NCBI RefSeq assembly: GCF_000312385.1
Contig: NZ_HE997627.1
Location: forward strand, 1,112,268-1,176,267
Source of the DNA: Tsukamurella sp. 1534
Lineage (GTDB): Bacteria > Actinomycetota > Actinomycetes > Mycobacteriales > Mycobacteriaceae
Direction: 5' to 3'
DNA length: 64,000 nt
The translations under genes and the position numbers were made by a program. Positions within the stretch are counted from its first letter, which is position 1, and every line of letters starts with the position of its first letter. Shown here piece by piece: positions 43,076-53,512 of the stretch. Below the pieces are notes generated by a model that saw nothing but the letters and a program-made list of their open reading frames with translations, was not told where the DNA came from and made no database searches.

Positions 43076-45109
43076 GTGACCGAACCGCCGATCGTGCCGA
43101 AACTGCTGGACACCGCGGTCGACGCACTCGGCGGAAGCAAGCGCGAGGGCCAGGTGCGCATGGCCGCGGCCGTCGCGCACTCCCTCGACACCGGCGAGCA
43201 CCTCGCCGTGCAGGCCGGCACCGGCACCGGTAAATCCCTGGCCTACCTCGTGCCCGCCATCCGGCACGCCGTGACCACGGGCACGACGGTGGTCGTGAGC
43301 ACCGCGACCATCGCCCTGCAGCAGCAGCTCGTGGACCGCGACCTGCCGCGCCTGGCGAAGGCGCTGAAGAAGAGCCTGGGCCGCGAGCCCGAGTTCGCCA
43401 TCCTCAAGGGCCGCGGTAACTACCTCTGCCTCAACAAGCTGCACAGCTCGGTGGCCTCGGAACCCGATAGCGAGGAGCTCTTCGACCCGTTCGCCGCGTC
43501 GCGCCTGGGGCGGGAGATGAAGCGCGTGCGGGAGTGGAGCAGCGACACCGAGACGGGTGACCGGGACGAGCTCAAGCCCGGCGTCACCGATCAGTCGTGG
43601 CGGCTGGTCAGCGTGGGCGCACGCGAGTGCCTGGGTGCCACCAACTGCACCTACGGGCAGGACTGCTTCGCGGAGACGGCGCGCAAACGCACGGGACAGG
43701 TGGACGTGGTGGTCACCAACCACGCGCTACTCGCGATCGACGCCATGACCGAGGTCAACGTGTTGCCCGAGCACGATGCCGTGATCGTCGACGAGGCGCA
43801 CGAGCTGGTGGACCGGGTGACCTCGGTGGCCACCGCGGAGCTCACCGGGCCCGCGGTCGCCGCCGCCGCGCGGCGCGCGGGCAAGCTCGTGGAGGAGGAG
43901 ATCGCGGACTCCCTCGTGGCCGCGTCGGAGGGGCTGACCCAGTTGTTGGACGCGTCCGGCACGCGGCGCTGGCTCGGGCTGCCCGACGGTGCCGGCCCCG
44001 CCCTCGCCGCCGTTCGCGATGCGGCCTGGGCGGTACGCACCGCCGTCGGCCCCGCGCGCGGCGCGAACCTCGATTCCGACGCGGCGGCCGCCCGCAGCGC
44101 GGCGCTCACCGCGCTGGACGACGTGCACGACACCGCCGTCCGGGTGCTCACCGCGTTCGACGAGCCCGACGAGGCCAAGCGCCGCGACGTGGTGTGGACC
44201 GCCGACGTCCCCGTCCGCGGCGGCGGCTTCCGCCGTTCGCTGTACGTCGCCCCGCTCTCCGTCGGCGGCCTGCTGCGCTCACGTCTGTTCGGCGAGTCGA
44301 CCGTCGTGCTCACGTCCGCGACCCTCGCCGTGGGCGGCGCGTTCGACACCGTCGCCGGTTCCTGGGGGCTGCCGCGCAGCGACGGCGCCGTGGCCGAGCG
44401 CGACCCGGACCTCGCCACCGGGAAGAAGCCCGACGCGAAGATCGAGTGGAGCCACATCGATGTGGGCTCGCCGTTCGACTACGGCCGGTCCGGGATCCTC
44501 TACGTCGCGACCAAGCTGCCGCCGCCCGGCCGCGACGGCACCTCGCCCGCGCTCCTCGACGAGATCGAGGAGCTCATCACGGCGGCAGGCGGACGCACAC
44601 TGGGACTGTTCAGCTCCACCCGCGCCGCCAAGGCCGCCGCGGAGGCGCTGCGCGAGCGCATCGACACGCCCGTCCTCTGCCAGGGCGAGGGCAACACCGC
44701 GCAATTGGTCCGCGATTTCGCGGCGGACCCCGCGACCTCCCTGTTCGGCACCCTCAGCCTGTGGCAGGGCGTCGACGTCCCCGGGCCGTCCCTGTCGCTG
44801 GTGCTGATCGACCGAATCCCCTTCCCGCGCCCCGACGATCCGCTGCTCACGGCGCGCCAGCGGGCCGTGGAATCGCGCGGCGGCAACGGCTTCATGGCGG
44901 TCGCCGCGACGCACGCCGCGCTGCTGCTCGCGCAGGGCGTGGGCCGGCTGCTCCGGTCGACGGAGGACCGCGGCGTGGTGGCCGTGCTCGATTCGCGCCT
45001 CGCGACCGCCCGCTACGGCGGCTTCCTGCGCGCCTCCCTCCCTCCGTTCTGGGAGACGGCGAGCCGCGACACCGCGGTCGCGGCTCTGCAGCGGCTGTCC
45101 GCGACCTGA
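43076..45109 (+). CDS. dinG: DinG-type ATP-dependent DNA helicase (XPD-like)
   Basis: 677 residues from GTG 43076. Walker A is VQAGTGTGKSLAYLVPA. The iron-sulfur insertion is marked by cysteines in GNYLCLNKL, ECLGATNCTYGQDCF, and the Walker B is VIVDEAHEL. Late motifs are LFSSTRAAKAAAEAL, LWQGVDVPGPSLSLVLIDRIPFPRPDDP and QGVGRLLRSTEDRG. The family unwinds DNA 5'-3' and resolves R-loops or G-quadruplexes. It corresponds to Rv1329c, and its linkage to glgE/glgB repeats M. tuberculosis. Confidence 0.94.
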   Translation: MTEPPIVPKLLDTAVDALGGSKREGQVRMAAAVAHSLDTGEHLAVQAGTGTGKSLAYLVPAIRHAVTTGTTVVVSTATIALQQQLVDRDLPRLAKALKKSLGREPEFAILKGRGNYLCLNKLHSSVASEPDSEELFDPFAASRLGREMKRVREWSSDTETGDRDELKPGVTDQSWRLVSVGARECLGATNCTYGQDCFAETARKRTGQVDVVVTNHALLAIDAMTEVNVLPEHDAVIVDEAHELVDRVTSVATAELTGPAVAAAARRAGKLVEEEIADSLVAASEGLTQLLDASGTRRWLGLPDGAGPALAAVRDAAWAVRTAVGPARGANLDSDAAAARSAALTALDDVHDTAVRVLTAFDEPDEAKRRDVVWTADVPVRGGGFRRSLYVAPLSVGGLLRSRLFGESTVVLTSATLAVGGAFDTVAGSWGLPRSDGAVAERDPDLATGKKPDAKIEWSHIDVGSPFDYGRSGILYVATKLPPPGRDGTSPALLDEIEELITAAGGRTLGLFSSTRAAKAAAEALRERIDTPVLCQGEGNTAQLVRDFAADPATSLFGTLSLWQGVDVPGPSLSLVLIDRIPFPRPDDPLLTARQRAVESRGGNGFMAVAATHAALLLAQGVGRLLRSTEDRGVVAVLDSRLATARYGGFLRASLPPFWETASRDTAVAALQRLSAT

Positions 45110-45226
45110 CCGGGCCCGGAACGGTTCGGAAGCAACCGGAAACGTCCGGAGGACCAACGGCGAACAGCATGCCCGGGGCTGTACGTACCCGCCCGCGCGC
45201 GGGTCACGTCGACTACCGTTGACCCG

Positions 45227-47227
45227 GTGACAGGGCGCATCGGCATCGACGACATCGAACCCGTGGTGTCGTGCGGGCAATATCCCGGTAAGGCAGTGGT
45301 CGGCGAGGTCGTCCCCGTGTCCGCCACGGTGTGGCGGGAGGGGCACGACGCGGTCGCGGCATCGGTCGTCCTGACGGGGCCGGACGGCTCGGTCACGGCG
45401 ATCCGGATGTCGCCCGCCGCGGAACCGGACCGTTTCCACGCGCTGATCAGCGCGGATCTGATGGGCTACTGGTCCCTCCGGATCGAGGGCTGGTCCGATC
45501 CCGCGAGCACGTGGCGCAGCGCCGTGCAGAAGAAACTGGCCGCGGGCCAGGGCGCGGCGGAGCTGGCGAACGACCTCGAGGTGGGCGCCCGCTTGCTGGA
45601 CCGCGCGGTCCCCGGCGTACCCGAGGCGGACCGCTCCGCGCTGGCGGCCGCGGCCGCCGCGCTCCGCGACACGGATCGGAGCCTGGTCGAACGGACCGGT
45701 GCCGCACTGCATCCCGAGGTGGTTCGGGTGCTGCACGAGCACCCGGTGCGCGACCTGGTGACCAAGTCGAGGACGTACCGGATCTGGGTCGACCGCACGC
45801 GCGCGCTGTTCGGCTCCTGGTACGAGCTGTTCCCCCGCTCGACGGGGGGCTGGGACCACGAGGGGCGCCCGGTGCACGGCACCTTCCACACCGCCGCCGA
45901 GGACCTGCCCCGCATCGCGGACATGGGATTCGACATCGTCTACCTTCCTCCGATCCACCCGATCGGTTCGGTGAACCGCAAGGGCCGCAACAACACCCTG
46001 TCCCCCGAATCGCACGACGTGGGTTCGCCGTGGGCGATCGGATCCGCTGAGGGCGGCCACGACGCGGTGCACCCCGCACTCGGCACGCTGGACGATTTCG
46101 ACTACTTCGCGCAGCGGGTCCGCGACCTCGGTATGGAGGTGGCACTCGACCTGGCGTTCCAGTGCGCGCCGGACCACCCGTACGCCGCGGAGCACCCGGA
46201 ATGGTTCACCGTGCTGCCCGACGGCACCATCGCGTACGCCGAGAACCCGCCCAAGAAGTACCAGGACATCTACCCGGTGAACTTCGACGACGACCGGGTG
46301 GGCATCTACCGGGAGTTGCTGCGCGTCACTCTGTTCTGGGTGCAGCGCGGGGTCGAGGTGTTCCGGGTGGACAACCCGCACACCAAGCCGCCGGACTTCT
46401 GGCACTGGATGATCGCCGAGGTCAAGAAGGTCAACCCGAACGTCCTCTTCCTCGCCGAGGCGTTCACCCGCCCCGCCCGGATGTACGGGCTCGCCAAGGC
46501 CGGGTTCACGCAGAGCTACACGTATTTCACGTGGCGCACGGCCAAGTGGGAGCTCGAGGAGTTCGCGAAGGAGCACGCGGAGAAGTCGGACGTGTGCCGG
46601 CCGAACCTCTGGGTGAACACCCCGGACATCCTGCACGAGAGCCTGCAGCACGGCGGCCCGGGCATGTTCGCGCTGCGCGCCGCGCTCGCGGCCACGCTCT
46701 CCCCGAGCTGGGGCATGTACTCCGGATACGAGCTCTACGAACACCTTCCGGTGCGGGAGGGCAGCGAGGAGTACCTCGATTCGGAGAAGTACGAGCTGCG
46801 GCCGCGCGATTACAAGGCGGCGCAGAGCCGGGGCGAATCGCTGGAGCCGTGGGTCACCTCGCTCAACACGATCCGCCGCCGGCATCCCGCGCTGCAGCAG
46901 CTGCGCAACCTGCACTTCCATCACGTGGACAACGACGCGTTGATCGCGTACAGCAAGCACGATCCGGTGACCGGCGACGTGGTGCTCGTGGTGATCAACC
47001 TCAACCCGTTCGGCGCCGAGTCCGGCATCGTCTGGCTGGACCTGCCCGCGGTGGGCCTGGACTGGCACGAACGATTCGCCGTGCGTGACGAGGTGTCGGG
47101 CGAGGTGTATCAGTGGGGGCAGTCCAATTTCGTGCGGCTGGAACCATGGCGCAACGTGGCGCACATCCTCGTCCTGCCCCAGCTGAGCCCGCAGAAGCGC
47201 CGGGACCTGTCCTACCGGGAGGCATGA
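45227..47227 (+). CDS. glgE: Alpha-1,4-glucan:maltose-1-phosphate maltosyltransferase
   Basis: 666 residues from GTG 45227. GH13_3 motifs: [21 protein letters not shown], the nucleophile in [16 protein letters not shown], the acid/base in [18 protein letters not shown] and [17 protein letters not shown]. GlgE extends alpha-1,4-glucan using maltose-1-phosphate made from trehalose, and loss with glgB function is lethal in M. tuberculosis through sugar-phosphate accumulation. It overlaps the glgB start, so both are co-translated. Confidence 0.96.
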   Translation: MTGRIGIDDIEPVVSCGQYPGKAVVGEVVPVSATVWREGHDAVAASVVLTGPDGSVTAIRMSPAAEPDRFHALISADLMGYWSLRIEGWSDPASTWRSAVQKKLAAGQGAAELANDLEVGARLLDRAVPGVPEADRSALAAAAAALRDTDRSLVERTGAALHPEVVRVLHEHPVRDLVTKSRTYRIWVDRTRALFGSWYELFPRSTGGWDHEGRPVHGTFHTAAEDLPRIADMGFDIVYLPPIHPIGSVNRKGRNNTLSPESHDVGSPWAIGSAEGGHDAVHPALGTLDDFDYFAQRVRDLGMEVALDLAFQCAPDHPYAAEHPEWFTVLPDGTIAYAENPPKKYQDIYPVNFDDDRVGIYRELLRVTLFWVQRGVEVFRVDNPHTKPPDFWHWMIAEVKKVNPNVLFLAEAFTRPARMYGLAKAGFTQSYTYFTWRTAKWELEEFAKEHAEKSDVCRPNLWVNTPDILHESLQHGGPGMFALRAALAATLSPSWGMYSGYELYEHLPVREGSEEYLDSEKYELRPRDYKAAQSRGESLEPWVTSLNTIRRRHPALQQLRNLHFHHVDNDALIAYSKHDPVTGDVVLVVINLNPFGAESGIVWLDLPAVGLDWHERFAVRDEVSGEVYQWGQSNFVRLEPWRNVAHILVLPQLSPQKRRDLSYREA

Positions 47228-49434
47228 TGACCCAGAACCCCACCGGTTCCACCCCGCCCGCCGCGGCCGTCGACCCCGGCGTCGCCGCGCGCCTGCTGGC
47301 GGGCACGTATCACGATCCGCACGCCGTGCTGGGTGCGCACCCGACCCCGACCGGCACGGTGCTGCGCGCCCTCAAACCCGGTGCCACCGCGGTGGCCGCG
47401 GTCATCGGCGGCGAGAGCCACCCCCTGGCCCGGCTCGACGGTGCGCTGTGGGGCACCGAGGTGCCGATCACGGACCTGGCCGACTACCGGTACGAGGTGC
47501 TCTACCCCACCGGGAGCCAGGTGGTGGCGGACGGCTACCGCTTCCTGCCCACCGTGGGCGAGATGGATCAGCACCTGATCTCGGAGGGCCGGCACGAGCG
47601 GCTGTGGGAGGTGCTCGGCGCCCACGTGCGCAGCTACACCACCCCCGACGGCGAGGTCACGGGTACCTCGTTCGCCGTGTGGGCTCCGAACGCCCAGGGC
47701 GTCACCGTGATCGGCGACTTCGAGTACTGGGGCGGCGAGTCCTACCCCATGCGCACCCTGGGATCCTCGGGCGTCTGGGAGGTGTTCGTCCCGGGCGTCG
47801 GCGACGGCGCCGCCTACAAGTTCCGGATCTTCACCCCGGGCGGCCCGGTCGAGAAGGCGGACCCCATGGCGCGCCGCACCGAGGTGCCCCCGGCCACCGC
47901 GTCCATCGTGACCGAATCGCATCACCGGTGGCGCGATGCGGCGTGGATCGCGGAGCGCGCCAAGCAGGTTCCCAACGATCGGCCGATGAGCTGTTACGAG
48001 GTGCACCTGGGGTCCTGGCGGCAGGGGCTGGACTACCTGCAGCTGGCGCAGGAGCTCGGCGACTACGTGACCGAGACGGGTTTCACCCACGTCGAGCTGC
48101 TGCCGGTCGCGGAGCACCCGTTCGGTGGTTCCTGGGGCTACCAGGTGACCTCGTACTACGCGCCCACGTCCCGGTTCGGTACGCCCGACGAGTTCCGCGA
48201 GTTCGTGGACGTGCTGCACGAGCGCGGCATCGGCGTGCTCGTGGACTGGGTGCCCGCCCACTTCCCCAAGGACGCGTGGGCGCTGGCCCGGTTCGACGGT
48301 GCACCGCTCTACGAGCACGGTGACCCCCAGCGCGGCGAGCAGTTGGACTGGGGCACCTACGTGTTCGACTTCGGCCGGCGCGAGGTGCGGAACTTCCTCG
48401 TGGCCAACGCGCTGTACTGGTTCGACGAGTTCCACGTGGACGGCCTGCGGGTGGACGCCGTGGCGTCGATGCTCTACCTCGACTACTCCCGCCCCGACGG
48501 GGGCTGGACGCCGAACGTCTACGGCGGACGCGAGAACCTCGAGGCGGTGGAGTTCCTGCAGGAGATGAACGCCACCGTGCACAAGACCTTCCCCGGCGTG
48601 GTCACGGTGGCCGAGGAGTCCACGAGCTGGCCGGGCGTCACCCGCCGCACCGATCTCGGCGGCCTCGGGTTCACCATGAAGTGGAACATGGGCTGGATGC
48701 ACGACACCCTGGGCTATCTGGGACGCGACCAGGTGCACCGGAGCTTCCACCACCACGAGGTGACGTTCTCGCTGATGTACGCGTGGAGCGAGAACTTCGT
48801 GCTGCCCATCAGTCACGACGAGGTGGTGCACGGCAAGGGCACGCTGTGGACGCGCATGCCGGGCGACGCGCACCAGAAGGCGTCGGGCGTGCGCGCGCTG
48901 CTCGCCTACATGTGGGGGCATCCCGGCAAGCAGCTGCTGTTCATGGGCCAGGAGTTCGGGCAGGTCCGCGAATGGTCCGAGGAGCGCAGCCTGGACTGGG
49001 ACAGCCTCGACGGCTGGGAGAGTGAGCTGCACGCGGGTATCCAGGCCCTCACCCGTGATCTCAACGCCGCGTACCGCGCGCACCCCGCGCTGTGGAGCCA
49101 GGACGTGACCCCGTCGGGCTACGAGTGGGTGGACGCGAACGACTCACAGAACAACGTGCTGAGCTTCCTGCGTTGGGGCAGTGACGGTTCCGTGGTGCTG
49201 TGCCTGTACAACTTCTCCGGCGCCACGCACGAGCGGTACCGGGTGGGGCTCCCGTATCCGGGCGCGTGGCGGGAGATCCTCAACACCGATTCCGCCGAGT
49301 ACACGGGCACCGGCGCCGGCAACATGGGCGGCGTGACCGCGGAGGCGCGGTCGTGGCACGGCCGGGACGCGTCCGCCGAGGTGGTGCTCGGGCCGAACTC
49401 CGCCGTGTGGCTCACCTTCGACGGCCGGTCGTGA
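47227..49434 (+). CDS. glgB: 1,4-alpha-glucan branching enzyme
   Basis: 735 residues from the second of two adjacent ATGs (47224 and 47227); the second gives a better spacing to GGGAGG and a TGATG junction with glgE. An N-terminal CBM48 domain ([23 protein letters not shown]) precedes the GH13_9 catalytic barrel: [17 protein letters not shown] (nucleophile Asp), [14 protein letters not shown] (acid Glu) and [14 protein letters not shown] (transition-state Asp). It introduces alpha-1,6 branches into glycogen/capsular glucan made by GlgE. The next gene starts within its stop codon (GTGA). Confidence 0.96.
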   Translation: MTQNPTGSTPPAAAVDPGVAARLLAGTYHDPHAVLGAHPTPTGTVLRALKPGATAVAAVIGGESHPLARLDGALWGTEVPITDLADYRYEVLYPTGSQVVADGYRFLPTVGEMDQHLISEGRHERLWEVLGAHVRSYTTPDGEVTGTSFAVWAPNAQGVTVIGDFEYWGGESYPMRTLGSSGVWEVFVPGVGDGAAYKFRIFTPGGPVEKADPMARRTEVPPATASIVTESHHRWRDAAWIAERAKQVPNDRPMSCYEVHLGSWRQGLDYLQLAQELGDYVTETGFTHVELLPVAEHPFGGSWGYQVTSYYAPTSRFGTPDEFREFVDVLHERGIGVLVDWVPAHFPKDAWALARFDGAPLYEHGDPQRGEQLDWGTYVFDFGRREVRNFLVANALYWFDEFHVDGLRVDAVASMLYLDYSRPDGGWTPNVYGGRENLEAVEFLQEMNATVHKTFPGVVTVAEESTSWPGVTRRTDLGGLGFTMKWNMGWMHDTLGYLGRDQVHRSFHHHEVTFSLMYAWSENFVLPISHDEVVHGKGTLWTRMPGDAHQKASGVRALLAYMWGHPGKQLLFMGQEFGQVREWSEERSLDWDSLDGWESELHAGIQALTRDLNAAYRAHPALWSQDVTPSGYEWVDANDSQNNVLSFLRWGSDGSVVLCLYNFSGATHERYRVGLPYPGAWREILNTDSAEYTGTGAGNMGGVTAEARSWHGRDASAEVVLGPNSAVWLTFDGRS

Positions 49435-50156
49435 TCCAGCTCGATTCGGGAGTCTGGTTCGGCACCGGGACGCACGCGAACACCCTCGCCCTGGTCGACG
49501 GTGCGGACGTCACGCTCGTGGACGCGGGCTGGGCGGGCGACGTGGATCGCGTGATCGCGCAACTCGCCGCGATCGGCCGGCGCCCCGAGGACGTGCGCGC
49601 GGTCCTGGTAACGCACGCGCACATCGATCACGTGGGCGGCGCCGCGAAGCTGCACGAGCGGTACGGCACACCGGTGTTCACGCACGGCGCGGAACTGGCG
49701 CACGCCCGCGGCGAGGTGCACGAACAGGTGGCGCCGTGGCGGGTGGCCGCGACCGCGTGGCGGCCGCGCACGCTCCGGTGGATCAGGGACGTGGCGCGGG
49801 TGGGCGCACTCGGGCACGTGGAGATGCCCTACGCGCAGGCGCTCCCCGCCGCGGACGGCCCGCTCGACCTGCCCGGCGCGCCCGTCCCCGTGTTCTGCCC
49901 CGGCCACACCTCCGGGCACACCGCCTACCTCCTGCCCGGCGGGGTGGTGGCCACCGGCGACGCCCTGGTGACGGGGCATCCGCTCTCGGATTCGACGGGG
50001 CCGCAACTGCTCCCGGGAATGTTCAGTGCAGACGTCGACGAGACCGCGCGCACCCTGGACGCCATCGCGGCCCTCGACGCCGGCGTGCTGGCCCCCGGCC
50101 ACGGGGATCCGTGGCACGGGGACCCCGCCGATGCGGTGACGCAGGCGCGCTCCTAG
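49431..50156 (+). CDS. Metallo-beta-lactamase-fold hydrolase
   Basis: 241 residues from GTG 49431, overlapping glgB by 4 bases. The metal site is TLVDAGW (beta-strand) and [19 protein letters not shown] (HxHxDH), with later ligands in [19 protein letters not shown] and ATGDALV, and [13 protein letters not shown]. The HTSGHT pattern is of glyoxalase II-like/quorum lactonase-like proteins, but no specific substrate is evident. Co-translation with glgB suggests shared expression; a role in glucan metabolism is not supported by known biochemistry. Confidence 0.88.
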   Translation: MIQLDSGVWFGTGTHANTLALVDGADVTLVDAGWAGDVDRVIAQLAAIGRRPEDVRAVLVTHAHIDHVGGAAKLHERYGTPVFTHGAELAHARGEVHEQVAPWRVAATAWRPRTLRWIRDVARVGALGHVEMPYAQALPAADGPLDLPGAPVPVFCPGHTSGHTAYLLPGGVVATGDALVTGHPLSDSTGPQLLPGMFSADVDETARTLDAIAALDAGVLAPGHGDPWHGDPADAVTQARS

Positions 50157-50232
50157 TCGAAGCCCGGCTCGACGCGCTGCTCGCGGAATCGCCGGACGAC
50201 TGCTCCTCGGACGACGGTGCGGCCGCGCCGGG

Positions 50233-51024
50233 CTACGGCTGCCACGGCGCGAGCTCGGACTTGCGCCACGAACCGTAGGAGGCGTTGGGGAACACGATCC
50301 AATCGACGCCGAATCGCGCCTGATCCCTCGACACCCGATCGCGCTGGGCCGGGACCTCGGCATCCTCGTAGAAGCCGTCGAAATCCGCGAGCGTGTCGCC
50401 GAGTTGGAGGGCGATCGTGTGGTGCGCGGCGATCGCGGCCCGCCGCTCCGACTTCGGCGGGCCCAGCAGCTGCACGTGCTCGTCATCGACACCCGGCAGG
50501 CCCAGTCCGCGCAGGGTGGCGAGCGTCGGCCCCTTGTTCTCCTCGTTCCGGTCGGAGACGTAGTACACGGCCACGCCCCGGGACGCCGCGTGGTCGAAGA
50601 ACTCCTTGGCGCCGGGGACGAGCGTGGGGTTCCCCGTCTTCTCCCAGTCCTTCCAGGTGTCCCACGCCGTGTAGTCGTGGCAGTCCTCGAGGTCCCTCGC
50701 CAGGAGCCGCGTGTTATCGATCGCGGTCTCGTCCAGATCGCTCACCACCGCGAGCGGCTTCTCGGCCCCGCCCCGCTCGACGGCCGCGTCGAGGCGCTCC
50801 GTCGCCAGGCGGTACGCCTGGCGTTGCAGCGCGCCCACTTCGGCGCTCTGTTGCTGGAACCGGAGCCCCATCGCGTACTCGCGCACCGCGGCGCAATCGC
50901 CGCCGGCCGGCGCCTCGGACGTTCCCGCCCCGCCGGGAGCCGCCCCGTCAGGAGCCGCCCCGCCGCACGCGGTGAGGCCGATGACCACCCCCGCCGCCGC
51001 CAGCCCGGCCCTGATCCCTCGCAT
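50233..51024 (-). CDS. Class C acid phosphatase lipoprotein (5'-nucleotidase, lipoprotein e(P4) family)
   Basis: 263 residues from ATG 51024. Signal peptide with lipobox LTAC near residue 20, then a Gly/Ala/Pro linker. The HAD core carries AVVSDLDETAIDN (DxD motif), a second motif VYYVSDRNEENK and LGDTLADF (acidic loop). Length and the AWDTWKDWEKTGNPTLVPGA motif match e(P4) proteins, which dephosphorylate NMN, nucleotides and other phosphomonoesters outside the membrane. A TGATATATCT element lies 34 bases upstream of the start, the same as before the sox operon, so expression is probably linked to the GntR gene upstream. Confidence 0.9.
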   Translation of the reverse strand: MRGIRAGLAAAGVVIGLTACGGAAPDGAAPGGAGTSEAPAGGDCAAVREYAMGLRFQQQSAEVGALQRQAYRLATERLDAAVERGGAEKPLAVVSDLDETAIDNTRLLARDLEDCHDYTAWDTWKDWEKTGNPTLVPGAKEFFDHAASRGVAVYYVSDRNEENKGPTLATLRGLGLPGVDDEHVQLLGPPKSERRAAIAAHHTIALQLGDTLADFDGFYEDAEVPAQRDRVSRDQARFGVDWIVFPNASYGSWRKSELAPWQP

Positions 51025-51058
51025 CCGCCCACACTCCCGTCCCCGCAAAAACCGGGAT

Positions 51059-51068
51059 TGATATATCT
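51059..51068. promoter_or_regulatory. GntR operator copy 1 (TGATATATCT)
   Basis: TGATATATCT at 51059-51068 matches the perfect palindrome TGATATATCA at 51919 at 9 of 10 positions, and both are preceded on one strand by GAT (GATTGATATATC in common). It lies 34 bases upstream of the acid phosphatase ATG. Confidence 0.7.
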
Positions 51069-51140
51069 GTTGCACGGCGAATCCTTGCACAACGCGGTGC
51101 GGCGCACGGGCGGTTCTCAGCCCACGAACCCGGCGGCGGG

Positions 51141-51833
51141 TCACGCGCCGGCCGGGGCCTCGTTGCGCAGCACGCCGCGGATCGCGGCCTCGAAGCCGAC
51201 CACGTGCTCCAGGGCGCACCGCTCGGCGGCCGCCACGTCACCGTCGGCGACGGCCCGCAGGAGATCCGCGTGCTCGCGCACGTGCGGCACCAGCTGCGGC
51301 AGGCGATCGAGGAACAGGCACCAGATACGGGTGGCGTGCGCGTCCTGGCAGATCAGGACGTCCTCGAGATAGGGATTGCCCGATGCGCGGTACACCTCGC
51401 GATGGATCCGCACGTCCCGCATCAGGATCTCGCGGCGATCCTCGCCCAGGTCGGCGGAGTCGAGATCGTCCGCGAGTAGCGCGAACGCCGCACGCGTCCG
51501 CTCCGTCGCCGCCGCGGCGGCGAGCCCCGCGGCGACGGGCTCGAGGTGCTTGCGGATCACCGAGATGTGGCCCAGGTCGGTGATGTCCACCCCCGTGGCG
51601 AACGTGCCGCGGCGCGGGTACGCCATGACGAGGCGGTCCCGCTCGAGTCGCTTGAGAGCCTCCCGCACCGGGGTGCGTCCGAACCCGAGCTCGGCGGCCA
51701 GCCGCTCGTCGTTGATCGGCTCGCCGGGGCGGATGTCCAGCATGATCAGGCGCTCCCTGATCTGCTCGTACGCCACGTCGGCGTTCGTGGCCCCACCCGC
51801 CGGTTCCGGACGGACCTCGACACCCGCGCTCAT
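51141..51833 (-). CDS. GntR-family (FadR/FCD subgroup) regulator of the sox region
   Basis: 230 residues. The winged helix is VAYEQIRERLIMLDIRPGEPINDERLAAELGFGRTPVREALKRLERDRLVMAYPRRGTFATGVD. The FCD domain includes DVRIHREVYRASGNPYL, LVPHVREHADLLRAVADGD and ALEHVVGFEAA, giving the Asp/His/His metal ligands. Between it and soxB lies a strong promoter and the palindrome TGATATATCA. It is the only regulator located between the two nearest copies of that element. Ligand proposed: a methylated amine or its demethylation product (inference). Confidence 0.92.
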   Translation of the reverse strand: MSAGVEVRPEPAGGATNADVAYEQIRERLIMLDIRPGEPINDERLAAELGFGRTPVREALKRLERDRLVMAYPRRGTFATGVDITDLGHISVIRKHLEPVAAGLAAAAATERTRAAFALLADDLDSADLGEDRREILMRDVRIHREVYRASGNPYLEDVLICQDAHATRIWCLFLDRLPQLVPHVREHADLLRAVADGDVAAAERCALEHVVGFEAAIRGVLRNEAPAGA

Positions 51834-51878
51834 CCCAGCTCCTCACGTCGGCGACCCCGGACGGATTCGGCGAATCCG

Positions 51879-51928
51879 TTGACCTGTGCGTCGGGCTGAG
51901 CTTATCCTATGTCCGTTCTGATATATCA
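51879..51928 (+). promoter_or_regulatory. soxB promoter and GntR operator copy 2
   Basis: TTGACC (51879-51884), an 18-base spacer and TATCCT (51903-51908) form the promoter; TGATATATCA (51919-51928), a perfect palindrome, covers the expected start site. A weaker CTGACGGATCAG follows at 51941-51952. The soxB ATG is at 51991. Position suits repression by the GntR protein encoded divergently. Confidence 0.75.
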
Positions 51929-51990
51929 ATCATGGCCCATCTGACGGATCAGCAGCGACAGGCATTCCCACCACCACGAAGAGGCCGCCC

Positions 51991-53223
51991 ATGCCAGCCC
52001 AGCCCCCCGGCGCGCACCTACCGGAGCACCCGGACTTCCTGTGGAACTCGCCCGATCCCCGGCGCACCTACGACGTGGTGATCGTGGGCGGCGGCGGCCA
52101 CGGACTCGCGACGGCCCACTACCTCGCGCGGAACCACGGCATCACCGACGTGGCGGTCCTGGAGAAGGGGTGGCTGGCCGGCGGGAACATGGCGCGCAAC
52201 ACCACGCTGATCAGGTCCAACTACCTGTGGGACGAGAGCGCCCGGATCTACGATCACTCGCTCAGCCTGTGGGAGGGCCTCGAGCAGGACCTCGACTACC
52301 CCATCCTGTTCAGCCGGCGCGGCGTGCTCAACCTGGCGCACTCGCTGCAGGACGTGCGGGACAGCGTCCGAAGGGTGGAGGCCAACCGCCTCAACGGGAT
52401 CGACGCCGAATGGGTGACCCCGGACCGGGTCGCGGAGATCTGCCCCATCGTCAACACCTCGGAGGACATCCGCTACCCCGTGCTCGGCGCGACCTATCAG
52501 CCCCGGGCGGGGATCGCGAAGCACGACTACGTCGCCTGGGGCATGGCGCGCAGCATCGACCGCGCGGGTGCCGACATCATCCAGGGCTGCGAGGTCACGG
52601 GATTCGCCTCCAGCGGAGACCGCGTCACGACGGTCCGGACCACGCGCGGGGACATCCACGCGGGCCGCGTCGTGCTCTGCGCAGCAGGCCATTCGGCGGT
52701 GCTGGCGGACATGCTCGGATTCCGGATCCCGGTGCAGAGCCACCCGCTGCAGGCGCTGGTGTCCGAGCTGCTCGAACCCGTGCACCCGACGATCGTCATG
52801 TCGAACGCGGTGCACGTGTACGTCTCACAGGCGCACAAGGGCGAGCTCGTGATGGGCGCGGGCGTCGACTCCTACGTCGGGTACGGGCAACGCGGGGCGT
52901 TCCACATCATCGAGCGGCAGATGGCCGCGGCGGTCGAGCTCTTCCCCGCCTTCGCCCGCGCGCACCTGCTGCGCTCGTGGGCCGGGATCGTCGACGTCAC
53001 CCCCGACGCCTCCCCCGTTGTCGGATTCACGCCGTACGACAACGTCTACCTCAATTGCGGCTGGGGAACAGGCGGTTTCAAGGCGACCCCCGGTATCGGA
53101 TGGTGCCTCGCGCACACCGTCGCGACCGGCGAACCGCACCCGTTCGTCGCACCGTTCTCGCTGGAGCGGTTCACCACCGGAGCACTCGTCGACGAGCACG
53201 GCGCCGCCGCCGTCGCCCACTAG
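51991..53223 (+). CDS. soxB: Sarcosine oxidase beta subunit (heterotetrameric)
   Basis: 410 residues, FAD-dependent. The dinucleotide motif is [23 protein letters not shown], followed by [25 protein letters not shown], the covalent-FMN-type and GMG signatures [21 protein letters not shown] and the C-terminal [12 protein letters not shown]. It demethylates sarcosine to glycine; the methyl passes to tetrahydrofolate via the alpha subunit. It is first of a tight operon, soxB-soxD-soxA-soxG. Confidence 0.95.
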   Translation: MPAQPPGAHLPEHPDFLWNSPDPRRTYDVVIVGGGGHGLATAHYLARNHGITDVAVLEKGWLAGGNMARNTTLIRSNYLWDESARIYDHSLSLWEGLEQDLDYPILFSRRGVLNLAHSLQDVRDSVRRVEANRLNGIDAEWVTPDRVAEICPIVNTSEDIRYPVLGATYQPRAGIAKHDYVAWGMARSIDRAGADIIQGCEVTGFASSGDRVTTVRTTRGDIHAGRVVLCAAGHSAVLADMLGFRIPVQSHPLQALVSELLEPVHPTIVMSNAVHVYVSQAHKGELVMGAGVDSYVGYGQRGAFHIIERQMAAAVELFPAFARAHLLRSWAGIVDVTPDASPVVGFTPYDNVYLNCGWGTGGFKATPGIGWCLAHTVATGEPHPFVAPFSLERFTTGALVDEHGAAAVAH

Positions 53224-53233
53224 GAGGCCGCAC

Positions 53234-53512
53234 ATGCAACTCATCGAATGTCCCTGGTGCGGCCCCCGCGAGGAGGTCGAATTCCACTACGGCGGGCAGG
53301 CCCGCGTCGCCTACCCCGACGATCCCGCCGCGCTGGACGACCGCAGCTGGGCGGAGTTCGTGTTCTTCCGCGCCGACCCCGCAGGCGAATTCGTCGAGCA
53401 GTGGTCGCACGCCGGCGGGTGCCGCCGCTGGTTCGAGGCGGTGCGCGACACCCGCACCTACCGGTTCGTGAGCGTCGACCGGCCGGGCGACGGACAGGCG
53501 GGCGGCCGATGA
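53234..53512 (+). CDS. soxD: Sarcosine oxidase delta subunit
   Basis: 92 residues. The zinc site is CPWCGPREE (Cys6, Cys9) with His59 and Cys63 in WSHAGGCRRWF. WAEFVFFRADPAG and RDTRTYRF are further family marks. It anchors the heterotetramer. It lies 10 bases after soxB, and its TGA overlaps the soxA ATG (ATGA). Confidence 0.95.
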   Translation: MQLIECPWCGPREEVEFHYGGQARVAYPDDPAALDDRSWAEFVFFRADPAGEFVEQWSHAGGCRRWFEAVRDTRTYRFVSVDRPGDGQAGGR

